The position numbers and the translations under genes are program-made. The notes under the pieces are model-generated. The model saw only the letters and a program-made list of their open reading frames with translations, searched no databases and had not been told where the DNA came from. 64,000 bases of DNA from Tubulanus polymorphus (Eukaryota > Nemertea > Palaeonemertea > Tubulaniformes > Tubulanidae), in assembly GCF_964204645.1 (NCBI RefSeq), contig NC_134033.1, forward strand, positions 12,462,155 through 12,526,154, written 5' to 3'. This document shows positions 13,241 to 25,700 of this stretch, piece by piece. Within the stretch, counting starts at the first letter, position 1; every line of letters begins with the position of its first letter.

Positions 13241-16200
13241 GTGGTGGAGGGATGGGTAGTAATTCCTGCCGGTGTGTCCGCCATTTTGCCACCGATGACC
13301 GTAGACTCGTCCCTGATCATTAATATTGTTACCAATATGTCCGCTCCGATTACTGATTAGCAGTTACAGTGTAAATAAACACAGCTTTTTCATCGCCCAT
13401 TGGTCAATTCTGAGCAATGGCTGACTATGATTTTACCCCAGTACCATGTATAAGTTATTCGTTATGGTACAGTAGTAGCCACATAGGCAAACGTGTCCTT
13501 TTCGAGCACATTGCATGAAATATACCATAATGACATCTATTTATTCTTATGCTCTAGATTTTTATCGTCGATTATATCACCACGCATTCTCGTCTGGGGA
13601 AGATTAATTGTTACCGCCAGTCGGTCGCCATTTGTTGCCCATGACGACGTCTGGTGAGATTAGCAATAATTCGCATTGTTGATCCCTTGCCGGATGTCGT
13701 CTAATACCAACAGGTCGTTACTAGTCCTCTTGTGGCTAGATGAATATTATCTGATAAATTGGTTCCGTCTATCGTCGCAAAAGAACAAATATTATATTTG
13801 GAATTAAGTTAAGCGTTCGTCTTTTATGTTCACGCGGAGCTGTCTGAAATTATTGCTTCATAATGTAATGCATTAGCTGAATAGAACAGTTCGCTTCAAT
13901 CAGATCTTTTCAGAATAGAAGATTTTCTTCGTTTCATTAAAAGATTCAAGGAAAGAGTGATAATTTGACAATCATCATTTTTAATGCCACTTAACGAAAA
14001 CATTTTTCAGACAACAAATTTACCGCAGTTCCATTCATTCCGAAAAGAATACTGAAGAATGTATGACAAATCATATGAATCTTATCCGCGCTTATAGACT
14101 CATAGTTGAAATATGGAGCAGTTCTCTTCATTCCAAATGGAAAAGTGGGAAATGGCAGTTACAACTCGTGGGTAAAGACTTAAAGTTGATGCAGTTTTCT
14201 TTTTTCTAAATACAAAAGTGACGGATATTTAACGGTTCAAATCTTATACAATTACTGAGGTTAAAGACTTAAAGAGTTGATGGAGTCGTAGAGCAGCTTT
14301 CTTTTTAGGAAACAGAAATCATTTGAGAATTATCGTATAGCCAATTTGAAATGCTTAATACGAAATCATCGTTTCGTCAATATTGCGCGACTGATTTGCA
14401 ATTTTTCGTCGTATGCGGAAGTTTGAATATTTAATTGTTTTCGAGGTGGTAATTCCTCGAGGGTATTCCGTCATAGTCACGTGCGTGGAATATACCCATT
14501 CTCAATTCGACTCTGACTCAAAAATAAAGATATTATACTAACCGCGAATATGATGTTCACATCATCGCGAGTTTTTATAGGTTGCATTACTTTTCTCCTT
14601 CAGTTGCAAACGTATTAAACACGTACGAAATATAATTACACTGATCGTGGGTGAAAGTAATGTATGAACTGAAATGTACGTTCACAGAGTGAAAGCCTTC
14701 GTCGGGGTGGAATTCATCACCACAAATCCTAAATGAAGTATCGCTCCTTCCCCGTGTATCTGCTGTCGTACTCCCCGTACCAGGTGGCTAGCACGGGTGG
14801 ATAAAGGGTTTGGTTCCGTAGGATCGAATCCACCCCTTTTCGGTCAAGCGCCCAGTGGCGATTCCCCTTTCTGACCAAGTGCCCGTTCGCAAATCCGCCT
14901 GATATAGGCTTCTTATCCCCTGTACTGATCTTGGTCTATTTGTTTATATGCATGACATTGTACAAAGAGTACCCAGTCCCAGTCCATTGTATGACTTACG
15001 ATACATATACAAAAAAAAAGAAATTACAAAATGACAGTTTTTTGTTTTAACATGGTTCACGTGAGTTAGAAAAGCTCAATCATTTGCCTAATATTCCAAA
15101 TAGAAATACACTAAGTTTCAAACAAATATCGTAATTTCTGTGGGATATTGTGCATAATATGGTGAATACGGGATTCTTTGTGACGGAAACGAAGAATTAA
15201 TTCACAAGTCCTCGTCATTAAACCGATACTGTGTTAATGTCGGGTGATGCTCGTGCAATAATATGTTAATTGTCTCGTAATATCTCGCCGATTCTCGCGT
15301 GAATTCGAGCTCATTACCGCTGCTAACAACGCACAGCACACTCGTGTCGCCTGCTGCTGCTTCAATTTACAGCGGATTTAATTCTACCCGCGGTTTGAAT
15401 CCGACTCGTAATCCGAAGTTCGTGGTTGAAATTGTGAATTGCCGCCCGAAGTTTTCATCTCTCAAATGAATCACCGCGAAGAATCACAGTTCAAACGTAA
15501 CTGCAGATATCTATTCTTTCAATAGCCAATGAATCGCTTATGAGTTCGGAAGTGTATTTTTTACAGGAAATCCTCTGAACACTTCTTGTGGTAACTCGTT
15601 CATCTTGGAGATGGTCATAGAGAATACAGAATATCTTTTCATTGTAACCACATTTTTTTGTACACGGAAGATAAACAATCAAATCTATATGCATCTAAGC
15701 CGGTTTCAATTAATCTAGCCAATTGGACCGCTGGGTTTTTCAAAATATCAAGGGTATCAAAGGTAATCAGTGGTATTGAGGTGTCATTATAGCGCCACCT
15801 TGCGAGTGCCAGAAAAGGAAATATCATTCGCGTGCAGTTTGTAATGATAAATATACATCGTACACGTACCGCGCCTGTCGTGTTATTATACCTGTTGTAT
15901 CTTCCTGTATCAGATTCGATACATTTTCAAATCGGTTAAAAATCAATTTCTTCAATATCGCGCGGCTGACGCTGAAATTGGTGTGTAGTGGCGACGACCT
16001 TGTTGAATCCAATCTGCTGCAACCGGCGGAATCGATACTTGGATGATTTCCTGCGCTGGAAATGCATCCGATGGAAAATTGAGTTTGCGAAGAAACGGCA
16101 CAATATTTAAGAAAAACACATACACGGCTAAACTAGGTGAACTGAGTAAAAATGGAAATGTTATTCCTTATTTGCTCTAATCTCTAGAACGCGATATGTC

Positions 16201-18391
16201 CACGAGACTATTTCTTTGAAGATGCTTCTACCTCTTTAAGTCAAAATGCCTTTTAAGCTTGTGAGAGACGAGGCGAATTTCTTCGGCGAAATATGTGCCG
16301 GATAATTCGCCTGCAATAAATGCGGAAGAATAAGGTCGACACATTTAGGCGAATTTGGCGCGAAAGCTCGTTCACCGGCAAAATGTCGAAGGTGATGGAA
16401 TTGAGACGGCCTTCTTTCACAGAAGCGTTTAACACTTTTCATACACGGGCTTTATAAAGTTTTATCTTTCAAAATGAAAATTGTTGGCCATTGCATTTAA
16501 CTCATAGAACAGATCGACGATACCATGATGTATTCTTAATAATGTTTTGCACGATGAATGCGTTGGTGGTAGGTAGCGTCTGTACGCTATTCCCCGCGGT
16601 AATATAGCGCCGGAAATGACGAACAATCCTGCGCTAATTCTGAAACAGACTATTACTTGAGATACGACGACGAACCGTTGCAGAGGGACGATGAAATAAG
16701 CGTTTTAGATGCGAATGGATATAGGGTGTAAAAATAATGTTTTCGCCGCTAAGTGGAATACGCGCTTATGAGCGATTTTTATCCTCGGAATCCTGTTGCA
16801 TTTCATTTCGTTTATTAGGTTTTTCAAGTGACGGCAGGACGAGCAAACGATCCGTATCATTGCGTGCAACAGACGGGGGGCAATTTCACGAATGAGATTT
16901 TAATCAAATGTTAACGCTTTCATCACATCACGCAAACTAAAAAAGGAAGCCATATTCCATTTATACCGTTCGATGTTATACCATTCTTACCGTATATTTT
17001 GTCATCGATGCTGGAGATTTAAAGAGACATTAGATGTCCAGAGGCATCGGTCTCAGTTCCTGAAAACTGCCGCTCAGTTCAGTAGCCACACACAGGCGGA
17101 TCGGGTGCTTTCCCTAGAAAAGTTTGAAATTATTCCGGCTCCATATGCAATCTGAACATTGTGGGCGCGTCAAAATCAAACCCCGTTTTGTTCGCGGTGG
17201 GAGTTGCGGGTTTGTAAGGGACATGTGCATAACATCAAATCAAACCAAATGAATGAGAAGAACAATTTTCTGTTTGAAAATCAAAAAGCACGAAAACAAG
17301 GATTTTGAGCGACTACAGTGAATTAGTACCTTGCAGAGACGAGTCAGACTAGATTAACCGATTGGTCAAGGTCGACATCTGCCCCGGCAAATGAGCAATG
17401 TTAAAAGTAATTTGGTTTTCCGGTCGACGTCGACTGCAATAATAACCTCGAAATGACCGCATCAATGCAGAGCATGTTGCTGCTTCGAGTTCGAGCTATA
17501 AAGCGACAGATTGTGTAACTGAAGTCTGTAATACGAGTTGACATGTCAGTAGAGGATGGCGGATCCTCGTGATTTATATACTCTTCCACACGCCGCCATG
17601 ATGAGTCAGCATTTTTTGCGGTTCGGCAACCGGTGTCTCATTGAGAGTGGAGCCGACTCAATGGATTACGCAATATCTGAGTGTCATTAAGCAAATGACA
17701 TTAGCATTCATCGTGTGGTTATGAGCATTAAGAGGTTTGTGGGTTGATGCCCTCAAAGCCTGATTAACTCTTTCGCATCTGAGCTCTGAAGTTCGCTTGG
17801 CTCGGTACGTTCAAACATCGTGATAAAGTAAAGGAGACTATTTGCCTAAAGGTCGTTCGTTGATGGAAACCATAGCTTGCAATAATTTTGATCGGCACGA
17901 ACCACGTGGTGCACATCCCTTGGTCCAATCAATTTTTAAGGACCCATCGAATTCCACCGATGGTCACGTATTGCAAAAAAATCATTGTTAAGCACTGTTT
18001 AAAAGCAGTTTATGTTGAATCGGTAGTGGTCCGCAGTTTTCTGCCTCTAACCTTAAGTGTCCATACATGAAACCTCGGCTCTTAATCGCGCAGAAAATCT
18101 TCGGATAAACGCGCGAATTCCCGCAAGAAAGGAAGTCTTAATGTTGTGCATACCGCGTGTTAATCAAATTTCCGCGTGTCGTTTGTAGTTTTGAAGCCGC
18201 GGCGTCGACTCATGCGAGTCTTTAGAAATCTGTTGCTCCCTGGAGGTGAAGTTTTTGTTTTCTGCGGCAAGTGACTCAGCGGTTTTTACGGCGTTCGATG
18301 ATTGATAGCGAAATACGTTATATCATTTGAACTAAGCGACCTCCCCGAGGACTTCAGTTACCGTAAACCATTGCTCGGTCACCGCTCGCAC

Positions 18392-18415
18392 CAGCAGCAG
18401 CAGCAGCAGCAGCAG
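18392..18415 (+). repeat. (CAG)8 microsatellite
   Basis: Eight CAG units in a noncoding context; no exon recognised around it. Confidence 0.9.
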
Positions 18416-20544
18416 TGGCATCAGCCTCGGTATTACTCGTCCATCGATGACTTAATCGCTTTCTGCGAATGCGAAAATTAAGATGGTTTATCGAACAAGA
18501 TTAGCGGTATATTCGCTATCAAGGAAAATGCAATTCGACGTTTATCGTTTCTAAATAATGATAAATGTTTACGCCTTCCTTTATCTTTAACCCTTTATCC
18601 CCGAAATCTCGAGAAATCTTTTTTTCGATTTGCCACCGAATGGGTTATACATCACCGCATCTACAGGGTGTTTTTTGATACACCTTCTTTTGTATGTAAT
18701 TTCTAGATAAATAAGGGGATATCTTGAAATCTCATTTAGGATATATCAAGATTTAGGATTTCCACGTGACCATGATTTCCATGCCATGGAGTGGAGATCC
18801 TATACTTGATAAATCCTGAATGGGATTCTAAGATATCCGCCTGGAGAAATAACAGCAAAAGCAGGTTATTACATCTTCATAAACACCATGTAGAACAATT
18901 ACATTTCAGCGTTGGTGGCCGACTAGCGACAAATATAGCTCAGAATCCAGTTCCACATTTGCGACGACAATTTGTCTCTAATTGGTCAAATCATTAGAAA
19001 TAAACTAATTACATATCTCGTGTCAAACTGGGCCCGTTGAACACGACGAACCAAACTGATCGAACCCCTCTCGGGCGAGGAGCGGTCGGAAAAGCTATAG
19101 GATCTCCATGGACCTCTCGACCTGATGCCGTGTCACAGGGAGAATGATCTCGGAGATCCTTCGCCTAAATCTAGCTGCTTGCTGCATTGACAGGGAAAAT
19201 GCTACCCTGGCATTCGAGGAAGATTCACAGCGCTGTCACTATTCCACGATACGCCAACACACACGAACACACGAGTTGCTTCTCTTTCATTCGGGATTTA
19301 ATGAATCGGCATCGAGTGAGATTTCATAAATAAATTTAAACTAATCCGTTGAACGAGAAAGCGATTGATTTGAAACGACAGCTAAATTGATTTGCATCGC
19401 TCACACGCGACAGGCAGAAATCCTCGCTTGCCGTGTACAATAGATTGTTGCTCGTCTGTTAGCTGGAATCTGAAATCCACAGTCTGGAGTTGAGAAGAAC
19501 GTGGAAAATGAGCTCAGCACTCTGAAAATGGACATGGAGCCGGTCTTTGAGGGATCCAGTTGATTTTTATGATTTAGATAAGCTTTTTCTTTCTTTTCTC
19601 TGGACTCAAAGCCATCATTCACCAAGTCATCGAAAGTGATAGTGTACACAGCACTATACGAACCATGTTAAACCATCCACCGTGGATTAGGAAAAATACT
19701 TTGATCTCGGGTTTTCAAAGTCGCGTAGATAGAAAAATTACTACGATCGAATAAGAAAAAAGTACCCGCTCGTGAAAAAATTATTAGTGAAAGCTCGGAA
19801 ATTCTAGGAATTCAGGACTCGAACCCAAACTAGTCTCTGGATAAGATTACCGCCATCAAAGCGTTGTCGCCAAACAATTCAGCGAACGAAAGCGTCGCCC
19901 ATCTCTTTTGTTCTTTGAAAACGATGCGTGTTTGATGAAGCGATTTTTATTAGGCTCAGAGATTAAGCCATCGCGTTTTCTTCGCTGGTGCGGTAGAAGG
20001 CCCTATGCGTATACGCGCATATAATGTGAGGTACACGGCGACACGAGCCCCCGGAGAACGAACGCGCGCCGAGCCGATTGATCGCCGCCACGCATTAATA
20101 TATCCGCGCAACCAGTGGCAAATAGCGCTGCGACGTCGACGTCGGCGGCGCGTTTAATGTGCAGCATTGCCGCAGACGAGAAACGACGTGGTTTCATTAA
20201 AGACAACATGCCACAGGTGACTGGCGTAAATTTAACGCGAAATGACAGCGAATAATGCCATCACCCGCGAGAGATGCGGATTGACCATCATGATCGCGCC
20301 GGATTCACCGCTCCTCCGTGCTGCCGCCGCCGCCGCCGCGCAGCCCATTTTTTATTCCATGAATTTCATTATGTCTTTTGCTGTCTTCTTAATAGCTGCG
20401 TGTGACTCACCCCCGGTGTGGACTGGTTCCCCGACCGCTGGTAATGCCGTTGGTTAGTTAGTTTGGCAGTTCAATCTTCCTCTCGAAATTCAAGTTGATC
20501 GTTGATTTCTTCTTCTTCTTGCTCCGCAAATTGATGTTTTGACG

Positions 20545-20790
20545 TTTTTTTCCGCGGTGCTTCTCTGGACTCTTTCCCCCGATAATCATAGATTGAATCC
20601 CGGCAGTGACAGGGTTTCTTTCTGGGGCGCTTCTCTGAGTTCTCTACCAACCATTTTGATAGTTTAAATCCCGCCAGGTTATCTTTCTGCGGTTCTTCTC
20701 TGGGCTCTTCACCCAATAATGATTTGAATCTCGACCGTGACACTTTTTCTTTCTGCGGTTCTTCTCGCTGAGCTCTTATCCAAACGAGTC
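20545..20790. repeat. About 64-bp diverged tandem repeat with a minus-strand ORF
   Basis: Four units, each with CTTTCTGCGGTTCTTCTCTG-like sequence followed by GATTTGAATC-like sequence. On the minus strand a 121-codon frame (20471-20836) stays open and repeats (R/E)EEPQK...(F/S)K about every 21-23 residues. I do not recognise the peptide; open frame across repeats may be chance or a small basic protein. Confidence 0.5.
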
Positions 20791-21869
20791 GATAGTTACA
20801 GGGTTTCTTGCTGCAGTTTATTGTGTTGTTCATCATTGAGAGCTAAGTACTTTTAATGGAATCAGTACGTTTTTCTATATGAAGCGTGCGCGTTGATTTC
20901 TTTGAAAACCAGGAGCAGACAAACATTCGACAAAACAATATCAAAGCGTCGCCGTCTGGACATGCTGTTGTTTTCCGAAACAAACTGATACCAGTGCAGC
21001 AGATTTCGCGCTGCAACAAGCGATGAAGCCGGATATTGAATTGTCATGTTCGTGAACTTTTCAACGCAACCAGCCGTAGTCGAGACCCAACCGACCAACT
21101 GCGTTTATTGTGTAAAAGCTCTTTTTGTTCCGTGTAGCTATCGCATCGAACAGGTTTTGTTTCTATCATCCCGCGGTGAATTTTTAGAATGCGAGATCAG
21201 AAAACAATAAACCGTGTCTCCCGCCGCGTTTATTTATTCATAACGTATAATATAATATCGTCGGACCCGTTTCACAGACCGGCTTAGTAGGTTACGAGGT
21301 ACTGCATCGCCAGTAATCCAACCAGACGCTTGTTTTCGGACTGTGGGACGACACAAGAAAAGTCGTTTCGAGAAACTGAACTTGTTACGTAATTTACAGT
21401 TAATTTACCTCATTCATTTACCTTTCTACAGCCCCCGGCTTGGAAATGTCCTTGTCTCGAAATATGTGTGTGTATTATTGTTATTAGTGAGAATGATAAA
21501 GTATTCATATTCGTATTCATTCAAATTGAGTAGGTGAATTGAGAGCTGGTTTAACGCTTCAAATACGGTTCGGTCTGTTGTTGTTTCCGTCTTGTTCTTG
21601 TCTCCTAAGACCTATACCTGTTTTTCGGTTGATACGTACGTGATAAGCTTACGAAAATGAGCTAATTTCGATGAATAACTGATAAGTCGTGATCGCTGAT
21701 AAGCAATGATAGTTATCTTAACGGTGGCAAGTCGGTGAGACGAATGATGGGGATAATTGGCCGTTGTAAAATCATCGATTCTCATTCATCAATGGGTAAC
21801 CCGTAATTTGGTCGTCTGCTGAAACAACAGGTGCTAAACTGGTGATTACCGATCGTACCACCACCGGCT

Positions 21870-22350
21870 CAGACTAGCTTCATGTGTTAGAACCAACACC
21901 GGCTCAGACTAGCTTCATGTGTGAGATTGATTATAGAACCAACACGAGCTTGGAGTTGTCTGAAGTTGTAAGATTGGTTATAGAAACAAATGAGCTAAAA
22001 CTGGTATTAAGGTGTTAGATTGGTTATATAACCAAAATGAGCTTAGACTGGTTTTAAGGTGTTAGATTGGTTATACAACCAAAATGAGCTCAGACTGGTC
22101 TTAAGGTGTTAGATTGGTTATATAACCAAAATGAGCTTAGACTGGTCGTAAGGTGTTAGATTGGTTATATAACCAAAATGAGCTTAGACTGGTCTTAGGT
22201 TGTTATATTTGTGGGACTAAGACTGTCTTAGAACTGGTATTAAGGTCTAAGATTATATATGTAACCAAAAGGGCTTAGACTGTGTTAAGTTGTTTGAGTG
22301 CCTTTAGAGCCAAAATCAGCTGAGGCTGGTCGTCAATTGTTAGAGTTGTT
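21870..22350. repeat. 47-bp tandem repeat before the anosmin WAP exon
   Basis: Unit of TTAGATTGGTTATATAACCA, AAATGAGCTTAGACTGGTCT and TAAGGTG. The four central copies (22015-22200) are close; outer copies decay. The same GATTGGTTATAGAAC / CTTAGACTGGTCTTAAG sequence occurs singly at 23.6, 55.8 and 61.4 kb, so the array grew from a dispersed repeat. Confidence 0.9.
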
Positions 22351-22515
22351 ATACAGAAGAACCAAATCGGCACATACTTGTCTTAAATCTAAGCCTTGAC
22401 TTGGTAACTGATGCCTGGCTTTTAAGTACCTATGATGTTCATATATTATACTTGTATTAATCGAAATCGCCAAACAACAATTAACTCTTTGTCTCCTTAT
22501 CTCATATCGTTACAG

Positions 22516-22750
22516 GACAATATCAATTTACCGGAGCACCATCAGCAACTGTGCCTTAATACGTGTAAATTCCTGAAACAGATCACCACGTATAAACCAG
22601 GTACGTGTCCTCTGCCGTCGGAAGCGAGCGGGTTCGAAGCCGCCTGCGTGAAAAGCTGTTCGAAAGATGGCGACTGCGAAGGCAACCGGAAGTGCTGTGA
22701 TAACGGATGCGGGTATACATGTCAGAATCCTCTAGCTCTGGACCGTTTGG
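22516..22750 (+). CDS. ANOS1: Anosmin exon: Cys-rich end and WAP domain
   Basis: The exon opens after a TTACAG acceptor and closes at a GTAAGT donor (phase 0 in, phase 1 out, 78 codons plus 1 nt). It encodes LCLNTCKFLKQ, matching the end of the anosmin Cys-rich box. A WAP four-disulfide core follows, with the paired KCC and GCGYTC motif at its end. WAP domains are protease-inhibitor-like folds; in anosmin this one works with the first FN3 domain. The exon lies directly after a 47-bp tandem repeat and before a 4.4-kb intron that holds two tRNA-Tyr genes. Confidence 0.93.
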
Positions 22751-25700
22751 GTAAGTTGAAATTTGGGTTCGTTTTTGTTTACGTTTACGTATTTTTAGTG
22801 GATAGCTGGCTGACAATTTAGATTGTTTTGTTACCTCAAACCGCCCCTAGGACACTTGGCATTCAACCAAAAATTTTAGGTTCGAGTCCCACTAAATCTA
22901 CCCGCGCATCAGTTTTTTCCTTGGTCACCGAGTCCCGAACAGAATCCGACAGTTCGCGAATCAGAATGTCCGTTACGGTCGAACTACTGAGCGATGGAGT
23001 GATGTAGCATTCCAACACTCACTCGCGGCAGCAGCTGCTGTCAACCTGCAGCAGATGTACTGAGTAAAAAATGGACACAGATAGAGTAATATACTGATAG
23101 CCTAACGATCATTGATGACACATACAACACAAAAGACGAGAAAATAAAGTTTGTAAATGTCATTAGCGACAGTAATTGACGCCTGGGTGCATGTTTAATG
23201 CCTTATGAGTTACATGGCAACCATTAGGCCAAACGAGTGGAGTTCATGGTTTATGACGAGTCACAAAACAAACGTTTTGATTTCTTTTTGAGGTTTTCAC
23301 GCGTCCTTCAATGAAATCTTCAATTGGTGAAATTTCGCTTATCGATTTGGTGCATGTGGACTTCTTATGAAGATGGAGTTGACACTTGATTAACGGGCAT
23401 CTATTATTGTATACATTTTGGATGAGATTGCAGCAAATCTTGATCTTAGTTTGGAAAAATAACGGTAAAATGAAATTGCCAAGTCTTTCGTACTTTTTGG
23501 CCTGTATAACCAACTTCAATACATTACTTGCAATAACTAACTCAACTATTGTTTAGTTTGCAAGCCAAATTTTCGGCATAATCAACTCCTGGGCCCGTTG
23601 CACAGTGTTGTGAATTCAGTCAAAAATTTATCTTATATCTCAAGAGTCTCATGAAGATAGTCTTTAGAATCAAGTTGGTCTTAGACTGGTCTCAAAGTAA
23701 GCGATGGCGGCATCTTAATTAAACAGGTCTAAGTTTGAGCCGGTTCCCGAGTACAACTTATTCACCTCTTTGTGAAACAACTCGTCTATTCGCCTTTGCC
23801 TAAACCGGTTTAGGATCGCGTAGCCGAGTGCTGTTAGATTATTAGCTGACTAACGCATTGACCGCCGGTTGCATCCACAGCGCGAGTTGGATGACGGTCC
23901 TTACGCTTCTCGCGCCCGAGTTTCCTCCCGAATATCGTCGTTATTCCGCATCGTGTTTCATATCGTCTGCCGCGTGCGATGTGTGGCTTTAACTAATTTG
24001 TCGCAGCGCGCGCCGGTGTCTGCGGGCTGTTTATTTCGAATAGCTGATTCATGTGATGTCATTGCGATTGTCCGATTGAATTTGCGGGTGCGCGCGTTTG
24101 CGTGTATCGCGGACCGAACGACGACAATCGCGTCGTCTGATAATCCATACGCTTACCTTACTGATAAACCACCGACCAGCTAAACTGACGACAAACTCTT
24201 CATGTATCTAAATGATAAAATCCGGTTTAAAGTTTGTGAAACCTGGTTTTTCCTCGTTGATAAACTGTTTATCGTAAGTATATCTTACAGAATTACGGAT
24301 GAACTGAGACTTTTTGATGTAATCGGCTTACCCCGCTGATAAACCTGACTACAATTCTGATAAATAATTGATCGATCGTCGAGCTCGGGCTACTGATAAA
24401 CCATAAAAGCTATCTCTACTGAGATTCACTTGAAATCTCAATATCCGTCATGCAATAACGTAACAATCCTACAATTGTGTAATTGAACTAAAACATCAAC
24501 GTTAAAGATATTTTGGGTGGTAACTACTGGAGGACTGTAAAAGGGTTATTGCTTTCGACTCCGCTGGGGCTCGAACCCTAAATTCTACACCACTCGCAAG
24601 GAAGTCTGTCCCCGATTTTATTGAATTCAGCGCTGGACTGGAAGTCGGCGATTGAGTCACCTCGACTCATCGACTACACCAAACTACCAAACGGTAACTT
24701 CGTTATACGGCGCGCGAGGTTTATCGAAAAAACACCCAATTTAGAAAGATATCCGTTTGAAATCTAATCCCCATTGAAAAAGCGGTGATTATTTCTAAAC
24801 AGTTTTCGCACACACAATCGACACCTGAGCGATCAATGGGTGATGAAGTTGAGTCACGCCACAACAGTCGTTATTTGATTGAAGTTTTTTTTGTCTGCTT
24901 ACTCTGGGCCGTTGTTTCACGCGGCCGCGCTGGGATTCGAACCCCTGCTAAAGGGACCGGATGTGAAGCCATTCACGCAACATCACCGTGTAAAATGTAT
25001 CGGAACAAACAGATATTACCCGTTGCATATTCGTAGTTTTGCTGCGGCGAAATATTCATATCCTAATAAACACCATTCTCGATTGGCTGTATATGCGAAT
25101 TGAGAGAGCTTTTTTACTGATGGTATCACGTTAAGATTCATTCGGAAAAAATATCTCCCTCGGACTGGATTTGAACCAGCGACCTAAGGAAGTCAGCTAT
25201 GGAGATGCCACTACAGTCCTCCGCTCTACCAACTGAGCTACCGAGGGAAGATATCAAAATTTTAACGTCTTGAAACTAAATTCGTTTTACTGTCTTGAAA
25301 TCCAGGTGTTGATAATTTCAGTGCACATTATTCCAACCTGTTCATCATAACGAAAAAGAAAATGATAACTTAGTTTCTTTCGGTAGTCTCTTTCGCAGCA
25401 TCCACGTGCAGATAAATGATTTGAATCTTGCACGACTGGGTCAAGAATCGTCTACTTGAGCTCTTCATTTATGGCGGCTTGAATCCAAAGATGTTCATTT
25501 TCTCCATTGTTTCGTTCGTGATATGAAAAAAATTAACCCATAAACCAAAAATAAACGCAATATGAAATGTACAATCTGATCGTTGATAAAGTACAATGGA
25601 GGATATTGACGTTAATCCGGCATATGATATTGACGAAAAAAGAATTTCGCCCTCGGACTGGATTTGAACCAGCGACCTAAGGAAGTCAGCTATGGAGATG

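Larger units (their letters stand above)
5336..20470. other. Gene-free stretch
   Basis: No exon recognised on either strand. The longest frames (6194-6628 and 10821-11162, both minus) lack motifs and splice context. Local features: (TA)n-rich palindromes near 8040, 9675 and 12205, a (CAG)8 run, and two possible tRNA-derived fragments. If anosmin 5' exons are in this window they should lie here or up to 22.5 kb, but I could not identify them. Confidence 0.55.

Noticed and set aside
20242-20457. Plus-strand ORF with a signal-peptide-like start (MNFIMSFAVFLIAAC) as the missing anosmin first exon
   Set aside because: It follows a GCC microsatellite, and no Cys-rich exon follows before 22.5 kb.
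24540-24680. tRNA gene at a GGGTTCGAGCCCC box B
   Set aside because: No box A or cloverleaf can be drawn; at most a decayed tRNA-derived repeat.
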